A stretch of 64,000 nt of DNA from Acanthosepion esculentum. Taxonomy: Eukaryota; Mollusca; Cephalopoda; Sepiida; Sepiidae. This document shows positions 56,261-64,000 of the stretch, in pieces; the first letter of the stretch is position 1; the number at the start of each line of letters is the position of its first letter. The stretch lies in assembly GCA_964036315.1 (NCBI GenBank), contig OZ038509.1, positions 25,583,205 through 25,647,204 on the forward strand. Direction: 5' to 3'. The notes under the pieces are model-generated. The model saw only the letters and a list, made by a program, of their open reading frames with translations. It had not been told where the DNA came from and did not search any database. A program made the position numbers and the translations under genes.

Positions 56261-56961
56261 AAAGTAGTGTTAGGGTTAGTGTTGTGATTAGAAATTTGTT
56301 ATTTATGTCACATATAAGGGGCATGAAATAATCTATCAAGGTTATGCTTCACTTAAATGGCATAAAATAAATTGTCCTGTTTCATTTCAACCATGTCACA
56401 TGGTTATTTTTTATTCAGCCAAGTTATCATACCAGCTATCATGGTTCTGCATCAAGATCGAAAGATCATTAGGGTGGCATTCTCTGTCATAACAGAGCTG
56501 GTCAATGTGGGCGTTTTCTTATCAACCAGCCCATTCTGCTCCATGGCTAGGTTTACAGAACAGTAGATCATTTGTGAGTTCTTGTTTTGCTCACCAGCAG
56601 TGTCCTGCAAAGTGCATTCTGCATTCACATAAGATTGCAGAAATATCAGTGATGGGTCCATAGAGCTGTGAATTAGGTGGATGTTACGTAGAAAAAAATG
56701 AGGACGAGGGGGGGGGGCAACAAGTGCAGTGCGGTGTTCACCGGCAGGGCAGCTATTTTTTCTTCTTCTTCGGTCGCCTCAAGGAAATGGATTGTGTGGC
56801 TCCCTTTCTCAGCCATTACACTGGGCAGTTGTGAAGCAGACACAAGCTCAGCTGCGCCTACTTCAACTTCCTCTTTGTCCGCCTGTCAATCCGTACGTCC
56901 AACACTATTGCACACTGTCCATCGAATGACCGGTTCTCTCATGCTGCTGGCACCCCACTTT

Positions 56962-57153
56962 TTATGCTATTCCAATACGGCCAAAATTTGCATGTGTGCA
57001 AATATCATCTCGTTTTGAACAAGATAGGTTTGCATAAATTGCATTTTCAATAGCGGCCACATTTCTTTTTATCATCACTTTGCAGGCAAGACATATTCGC
57101 GCTCGTTTCGAATTCTGAGGTAAATCATGTCTTTCGTCACATATTGTCTCCAA
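56962..57153 (-). pseudogene. Cys-rich fragment, possibly transposase-derived
   Basis: A 63-codon frame holds RHDLPQNSKRARICLACKVM, then IENAIYANLSC and DDICTH. The spaced Cys and His recall the Cys-rich C terminus of piggyBac-type transposases, but the match is loose. The rest of 56,300-57,520 shows only short frames without domains. Confidence 0.25.
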
Positions 57154-57529
57154 GAGATGTTAGGTATAGCTCTCAGTATCTGAGCGTAAGTTCCATCAAG
57201 CTTAGACTTGAAGGTTTTAATTAATGTCAAGGCAGTGGCACTATACATTAAAACCGCCTCTACAGTAGCTCAAAAGAATCTCCACTTGGGTTTGTCTGAT
57301 AGATCAGATTTCCACATTACATTGATTTTATTTGAGGTGGCCCAGGATTTAGCTATGTAAATATTTCACATCCTTTTTAGTAGAATTTATTTCACTACCT
57401 AGGTATCTAAATGAATCAAGACAATTTTATTGATTCACCTGAGACAGTTTGTATTGAACCTTGCTGGTTGAAGCCTATGAATTCATTTTTAGAAATATTG
57501 GCAGCATGTAGGGTGAGTGGCCATGGTTA

Positions 57530-58220
57530 AATGTAAATAAATGACAGAACTGCCCAACAAACAGAATTGACAAAGTTCACAATAAGCAATAATAAGGTTA
57601 ATAAAATGTAAATATTCTGGAAAAAAGAACTGAGAAAAAAAACCTCTTCTTTTGAATTATTTTCCACCAATCAAAGAAACGGAATTTCAAACCTGTGATA
57701 ATTTAAAATGGCAACTGAGCAAGGCTTGTGACCTAAATATAAACAGTCACCTAAAGTCATGTTTCAATAGGATGGATAGTTACACACTTGAGGACAGTCT
57801 TAACAATTACTGTTTGCGGCTGTGAACAAGAAGAATATTACGAAACGACAAGTGTCCAACTAAAAAGACTCCAAACAAATTGACCGAAACTAAAATCTAA
57901 AAAAAATGTTCTGTGTGGAGGAATTAGCCATTGTTAAATGCAAAATAAGTAACAGAACTGCCCAACAAACAGAATTGACAATGTTTGCAATAGCAAGAAA
58001 AAGAAAAGAACAAGACAAAAAAAATAATCTAAAGCAAGCAAACAATATATGCAAGGCAAATTAAGAGTAATAAAAGAAAGCAACAGTATCTGTCTATATC
58101 TCTGAGATGAGGTATTATGATTTGTCTCTGTAGAGTGGCCATGGTTAAATGCAAAATAAGTAACAGAACTGTCCTACAAACAGAATTGACAATGTTTGCA
58201 ATAACACGAAAAATAAAAGA
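57530..58220 (-). repeat. Large dispersed repeat ends, three minus-strand copies
   Basis: CAACAAACAGAATTGACAA with TTAAATG and AACAGAACTG to the left occurs at about 57,555, 57,967 and, with one change, 58,176. These are inverted copies of the right end of the 45.7-kb repeat. The last leads straight into the 57/52-bp array. Confidence 0.6.
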
Positions 58221-58224
58221 ACAG

Positions 58225-59297
58225 GGCAAAAATAATATAAAGCAAGCAAACAATATAGGGAAGGCAAGGCAACAGTAATGAGGCAAAAATAATATAAAGC
58301 AAGTAAACAATATATGCAAGGCAACAATAATAAGGCAAAAATAATATAAAACAAGCAAACAATATAGGGAAGGCAAGGCAACAGTAATAAGGCAAAAATA
58401 ATATAAAGCAAGCAAACAATATAGGGAAGGCAAGGCAACAGTAATGAGGCAAAAATAATATAAAGCAAGTAAACAATATATGCAAGGCAACAATAATAAG
58501 GCAAAAATAATATAAAACAAGCAAACAATATATTTACGGCAAGGCAACAATAATAAGGCAAAAATAATATAAAGCAAGCAAACAATATAGGGAAGGCAAG
58601 GCAACAGTAATGAGGCAAAAATAATATAAAGCAAGTAAACAATATATGCAAGGCAACAATAATAAGGCAAAAATAATATAAAACAAGCAAACAATATAGG
58701 GAAGGCAAGGCAACAGTAATAAGGCAAAAATAATATAAAGCAAGCAAACAATATAGGGAAGGCAAGGCAACAGTAATGAGGCAAAAATAATATAAAGCAA
58801 GTAAACAATATATGCAAGGCAACAATAATAAGGCAAAAATAATATAAAACAAGCAAACAATATATTTACGGCAAGGCAACAATAATAAGGCAAAAATAAT
58901 ATAAAGCAAGCAAACAATATATGTAAGGCAAGGCAACAGTAATAAGGCAAAAATAATATAAAGCAAGCAAACGATATATGTAAGGCAAGGCAACAGTAAT
59001 AAGGCAAAAATAATATAAAGCAAGCAAACAATATATGTAAGGCAAGGCAACAGTAATAAGGCAAAAATAATATAAAGCAAGCAAACGATATATGTAAGGT
59101 AAGGCAACAGTAATAAGGCAAAAATAATATAAAGCAAGCAAACGATATATGTAAGGCAAGGCAACAGTAATAAGGCAAAAATAATATAAAGCAAGCAAAC
59201 AATATATGTAAGGCAAGGCAACAGTAATAAGGCAAAAATAATATAAAGCAAGCAAACGATATATGTAAGGCAAGGCAACAGTAATAGGGCAAAAAGT
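58225..59297. repeat. 57/52-bp satellite, 19 copies, trimeric then monomeric
   Basis: GGCAAAAATAATATAAA starts at 58225, 58282, 58334, 58391, 58448, 58500, 58557, 58614, 58666, 58723, 58780, 58832, 58889, then every 57 bp to 59288. The left part follows 57-52-57 (a 166-bp trimer), the right part is uniform 57. 57-mers end GGCAAGGCAACAGTAAT, 52-mers lack one GCAAG. Because 57 is 19 codons, minus frames of up to 377 codons stay open; they are not genes. Confidence 0.97.
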
Positions 59298-59439
59298 TCA
59301 CAAACTAAGAATTAGGATTGATACACAAGAGCAAGTTTGGACAAGTGAATGTAGTGTTCAGACTTCAAGATGTTTAGGTTTCATTTGTTTTATGGCAAAT
59401 CAACCTCATTGGGTTATTTAATGCCAACAAAATTTTTAT

Positions 59440-59760
59440 TGCTGGTAATATTTTTTTTACAAAAATGTATTTCTGGTAATGTATTTTTCTTTAAAAAATG
59501 TATTACTATAAAAATTTTTTTTACAAAATATTTCTGGTATTAAAACCTATTTTTACACTTGCATAGTGTTTTTGACCCCAGTTTGGGAGTTAAGTATTTA
59601 CCCATAGCTGGGACCCTAACAGGTGCTATCACCCCAGGTCAGGGTGGACCTGGGAACACCAACAATTAAGAGGTGGTTCCACACTCCTCAAAACCTGCTG
59701 ATGAGAGGCCTTGCTGTTGGATGTAGTTTATTGTCATACCCAGGACTTCTGACTTCAAGA
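59440..59760 (+). repeat. CCCATAGCTGGG-family repeat
   Basis: The leader with AAAAATGTATTTCTGGTAAT-like words precedes CCCATAGCTGGGACCCTAAC at 59,600 and AACAATTAAGAGGTGGTTCC. From 59,761 to 60,335 no gene is recognised in the short frames. Confidence 0.68.
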
Positions 59761-60335
59761 CAAGACAGAGCAGGACTGAGTCAGATAAAACTGAGAACCG
59801 GCCAGTTTTTTGGGCTAGGAATAAATGTGCTTCTGTCTATAAATTGCAGAGGGGAATGTGTTTTGCAATCATTCCATGTAGGATGGGAACCAAGGCTTTC
59901 GAATGTTTTCTAGATGATGTACTTCACTGTGGGATTGGTGATGATCAATCTAAAGGAATTATTATCATGAGAAGACATTTGTGCAAGAAGATTGGTGCTT
60001 ATTGGAGCTTAACAATCATATTAGGTAGTCTATAACTGTGATGTGGTGGTTAGCATGATGACAGCTCATTCAAAACAGTTGACACTGGAACCAGAGCAAC
60101 TGGCCATTTAGGCTAAATGCCTATCAAGATGCAACAGAAGGTCATCAATGATATCGCAAAATCCTGTAAACATCATCAAAGTGTTAGAAATGATTTCTTC
60201 TTTGCTAACAACAGATTAACTCAAAAGCAACTAATGTGTTATGCCCATTGCTGGAGTCGTAACATAACGTGTCAAGCGTAAACTGTGTTGCTTCTGAGGT
60301 GTTCTTCATGTCACATCTTCACAACAAAAAAAATT

Positions 60336-60490
60336 AATTGCTGGTATTTTTACTATAAAAATGAATTTTTAAACTTTTGCAGTTTTTTCTTGGGGGGGGG
60401 GGGTCACTATTTGCCCATAGCTGGGATCTTAACAGGTGCTACCACCACTGGGCCAGGATGAACCCAAGAACAACAGCAGCTAATAATCCA
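60336..60490 (+). repeat. CCCATAGCTGGG-family repeat, diverged copy
   Basis: TGCTGGTATTTTTACTATAA leads to CCCATAGCTGGGATCTTAAC at 60,415 and GAACAACAGCAGCTAA. A G run (60,393-60,402) interrupts it. Confidence 0.6.
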
Positions 60491-60823
60491 AAGAGGCAAA
60501 TTAGGAATGAGAAATCAATTTACTCTCAGATAAAATGAAATTGTTCTACTGGAATTTCAATGGATTTTGAGATATGTCAATTGCACTAACATCAAATATT
60601 CAAAGTTTTCAACAATATATTCAGAACTCCAGAGAGTTTGAAATTGAATTGTAGCGATTACTACTATGTTTGACACACCTACATTTTTCTCAACTGTGAT
60701 TGGTCAAATAATAAATACTATCACAGGACAATTTACTGATCACATTCACCACACTGAATTTTTCCTACTGTTAATTCACAAACATGCTTTTGTTATAAAA
60801 TCACCGATTGAGTAATTTTTCAT

Positions 60824-60900
60824 CCAATCAGATATTTTTTGTGCGCTCTCAAAATTTCTCCTGCCATTGTCCTGGGAGCCTACCCATAGTTATATAAACC
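60824..60900 (+). promoter_or_regulatory. Candidate CCAAT/TATA promoter
   Basis: CCAAT at 60,824-60,828 and TATATAAA at 60,891-60,898 are 67 bp apart, the usual order and distance for a pol II core promoter. Another inverted CCAAT (ATTGG) is near 60,700. No long frame follows, so it may be an LTR or a relic. From 60,901 to 62,224 I see no gene. Confidence 0.25.
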
Positions 60901-62224
60901 AGAATTCGTTCCAAAAATAGACAGTAGAACAGAACTCAGTAGAACTCAGCAACTCACATGAATCTACACAGACTATTCATTCTACTCACTGCATGTACAC
61001 ACGCACACAGAACTTAAATATCATTCACCATCAGTTCTATGTAACAAGCCAAGTTGCAACAGCTCTGTTAGTTATATCTAATCTGCAACTGATTTATTAC
61101 ATGTTCTTCTAAAAACATCATTCTATCTAATACAGAACTTTGAACATTCTTTCAGAAAACTTGTTTATTCACATTTAATCTTTCAGCTAACAGTTAAAGG
61201 GAAACTACTTCTCCTATCTTATTGTTTCATACAATGTTTTTTATTTGTTGATTTTAATATATATTTTATCGTTGAAACAAAAATCGGTTTTCCATTGTTT
61301 TTCCTTGATACAAAAATGTATAATTGTTAAATGCTATTCAACACGCAGCCATATCAACCTTTTCACCACAACCAGCATTTACAGAATTCTTTTAAGGCCT
61401 GATAAAGTTAAGGAAACACCAAGATTTTCAGTACCCTTACTAAATACCATTTTTATTAGTCTTTGCAATAGAGATTCTAGAGAAACGCTTCAAACCATGT
61501 TCCTACAAGAATCATGAAATTCTTTACTGGCCAAATTTATAAATGTCTTCAGTATTGGCGCCATAGATACAGAATTTGGATGATGTATTCTTCCTAAAGA
61601 AGCTTAAATCAATGGCCCTGGTATTATCTTTAATATCCTTTGTTTAACAAGACATTTATCTGATTTGAGATAAGCTTTGCTAAGAAGCATCTTCGGTTTT
61701 GCCATCCATTAAGAAAGTCAAGAATTTTTGACACAATTAAAAATGCATTTTCCATTCCATATTTTCAAATTCTAAATAAATCTAAATATTTGTCTCTTCT
61801 GATTATCAGGTCTGATTTTTTTTTATTCACTAAATGTTCACTCAAGACGAGGCTCAACAGCCACTCAGAGGGTTCTTGAATGGGGTTGTTGTCTGAACGT
61901 AAGAAGAGGAAACATCAGTAAAGTTTTTCTACTTGGGAAATTCAATGACATATTCATATTTATTTTATTAAAGTTTATCCAATACAAGGCTCAAGAGCCA
62001 CTCGTGTGAGAGTGTTATTGAATAACATGATAAGGTAGAAGAAAGTGAAGATTGTCAGGATAAGGTGGATATATAGAAATTGACTCTGGACTTGAGGAGG
62101 TTAAGATTATAATACTCAGGGAATTTGATCCACAGTTCTTGGTAGAAAGATATCAGAGTGAAGCTTCCTCTTTACACTTGGAATATGGAGGAAATGTGGG
62201 TGATGTGATTCTTTGAAGATATCA

Positions 62225-64000
62225 TGGCAAGTCTTAGCTGTAAAGGTCTGAACTGGTGGAACTAAAGAATGGAGCTCATCTGAACATTTGTTATGGAAAT
62301 AGAGTAGTGATGGGCTTGCAATGTTGCTTCTTTGGGAAAGAGGCTGCAGATTGGAGAATAAGTCTTCTTACCAAAAGACTGTGTAAATGTCCTGGCTGTA
62401 AAGGTCTGAACTGGTAGAACTAAAGAATGGAGCTCATCTGAACATTTGTTATGGAAATAGACTAGTGATAAGCTTACAATGTTGCTTCTTTGGGAAAGAG
62501 GCTGCAGATTGGAGAATAAGTCTTCTTACCAAAAGACTGTGTAAATGTCCTGGCTGTAAAGATCAGAACTGGTGGAACTAAAGAATGGAGCTCATCTGAA
62601 CATTTGCCATGGAAATAGAGTAGTGATAGGCTTGCAATGTTGCTTCTTTGGGAAAGAGGCTGCAGATTGGAGAATAAGTCTTCTTACCAAAAGACTGTGT
62701 AAATGTCCTGGCTGTAAAGGTCTGAACTGGTAGAACTAAAGAATGGAGCTCATCTGAACATTTGTTATGGAAATAGACTAGTGATAAGCTTACAATGTTG
62801 CTTCTTTGGGAAAGAGGCTGCAGATTGGAGAATAAGTCTTCTTACCAAAAGACTGTGTAAATGTCCTGGCTGTAAAGATCAGAACTGGTGGAACTAAAGA
62901 ATGGAGCTCATCTGAACATTTTCCATGGAAATAGAGTAGTGATAGGCTTGCAATGTTGTTTCTTTGGGAAAGAGGCTGCAGATTGGAGAATAAGTCTTCT
63001 TACCAAAAGACTGTGTAAATGTCCTGGCTGTAAAGATCAGAACTGGTAGAACTAAAGAATGGAGCTCATCTGAACATTTTCCATGGAAATAGAGTAGTGA
63101 TAGGCTTGCAATGTTGTTTCTTTGGGAAAGAGGCTGCAGATTGGAGAATAAGTCTTCTTACCAAAAGACTGTGTAAATGTCCTGGCTGTAAAGATCAGAA
63201 CTGGTGGAACTAAAGAATGGAGCTCATCTGAACATTTGCCATGGAAATAGAGTAGTGATAGGCTTGCAATGTTGCTTCTTTGGGAAAGAGGCTGCAGATT
63301 GGAGAATAAGTCTTCTTACCAAAAGACTGTGTAAATGTCCTGGCTGTAAAGGTCTGAACTGGTAGAACTAAAGAATGGAGCTCATCTGAACATTTGTTAT
63401 GGAAATAGACTAGTGATAAGCTTACAATGTTGCTTCTTTGGGAAAGAGGCTGCAGATTGGAGAATAAGTCTTCTTACCAAAAGACTGTGTAAATGTCCTG
63501 GCTGTAAAGATCAGAACTGGTGGAACTAAAGAATGGAGCTCATCTGAACATTTTCCATGGCAATGGAGTAGTGATAGGCTTGCAATGTTGTTTCTTTGGG
63601 AAAGAGGCTGCAGATTGGAGAATAAGTCTTCTTACCAAAAGACTGTGTAAATGTCCTGGCTGTAAAGATCAGAACTGGTAGAACTAAAGAATGGAGCTCA
63701 TCTGAACATTTTCCATGGAAATAGAGTAGTGATAGGCTTGCAATGTTGTTTCTTTGGGAAAGAGGCTGCAGATTGGAGAATAAGTCTTCTTACCAAAAGA
63801 CTGTGTAAATGTCCTGGCTGTAAAGATCAGAACTGGTGGAACTAAAGAATGGAGCTCATCTGAACATTTTCCATGGAAATAGAGTAGTGATAGGCTTGCA
63901 ATGTTGTTTCTTTGGGAAAGAGGCTGCAGATTGGAGAATAAGTCTTCTTACCAAAAGACTGTGTAAATGTCCTGGCTGTAAAGATCAGAACTGGTAGAAC
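62225..64000. repeat. 158-bp tandem repeat, at least 11 copies
   Basis: GTCCTGGCTGTAAAG recurs every 158 bp (CCTGG at 62391, 62549, 62707, 62865, 63023 and on to 63,971), and the array runs off the window end. Unit types differ at GGTCTGAA/GATCAGAA, GGTAGAAC/GGTGGAAC, TTGTTATGG/TTTGCCATGG/TTTTCCATGG and GCTTC/GTTTC. The order A-C-C'-B then A-C-C'-C suggests a four-unit (632-bp) higher-order repeat. Confidence 0.96.

Noticed and set aside
56265..56280. GTTAGGGTTAG telomere-like word
   Set aside because: Only about two units are present, too short to indicate telomeric sequence or a target site.
56698..57018. 106-codon plus-strand ORF with Ser-rich sequence
   Set aside because: No recognised domain or homologue, and it overlaps other short frames in a repeat-rich area.
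58225..59297. Possible CRISPR-like regular array
   Set aside because: Units are contiguous without unique spacers and the locus is eukaryotic; the same holds for the other tandem arrays.
58029..59301. Minus-strand frames up to 377 codons with hydrophobic repeats
   Set aside because: They follow the 57-bp unit (19 codons) and are open in several phases; membrane-like composition comes from the repeat.

Overview
This window is eukaryotic and almost entirely repetitive. I see no prokaryotic gene, operon or CRISPR array and no intact host protein-coding gene. It carries decayed metazoan transposons (mariner, Tc1, Helitron, Penelope-like, non-LTR, LTR, hAT/DUF4371), tRNA-derived SINEs, a 28S rRNA fragment, U2 snRNA-like pieces, many (TA)n microsatellites and at least a dozen tandem arrays. 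From memory of the repeat families, the mix fits a mollusc, most likely a coleoid cephalopod such as an octopus. That assignment is an inference, not something the sequence proves.

Layout. 1-7.4 kb: dispersed repeats, a 121-bp tandem array (12 copies) and an internally deleted mariner. 7.5-23.0 kb: a purine-rich block containing about 132 copies of a 105-bp satellite (9.09-22.98 kb). Every very long open frame in the window lies here and is an artefact of a 105-bp (35-codon) unit with few stops. 23.6-24.0 kb: two U2 snRNA-like modules around a strong UUCG hairpin. 24.8-34.1 kb and 37.8-38.2 kb: Penelope-like element (PLE) relics, several in head-to-head pairs, bounded by (TA)n and carrying hammerhead-ribozyme-like motifs; one relic keeps a GIY-YIG endonuclease domain. 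A 28S rRNA pseudogene and tRNA-derived SINEs lie among them. 34.7-37.1 kb: three tandem arrays. 38.4-40.3 kb: a DUF4371/hAT pseudogene and a short non-autonomous Helitron. 40.3-45.5 kb: non-LTR retrotransposon 3' ends, some turned into tandem repeats. 45.7-49.9 kb: a large dispersed repeat split by a fold-back mariner, then a 5'-truncated Tc1 and more LINE pieces. 51.1-51.7 kb: a solo LTR. 53.5-60.5 kb: further copies of the large dispersed repeat with 107-bp and 57/52-bp arrays, plus a transposon-derived 108-codon ORF. 62.2-64.0 kb: a 158-bp array that runs off the window.

Nothing here works together as a pathway. The recurring themes are retroelement ends carrying self-cleaving-ribozyme architecture next to (TA)n tracts, and repeated conversion of transposon pieces into higher-order tandem arrays. 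The hammerhead-like set (six to eight recognisable copies in four sequence families, each with a self-complementary stem III) is the most interesting signal, followed by the purine-strand satellite and the U2-like modules.
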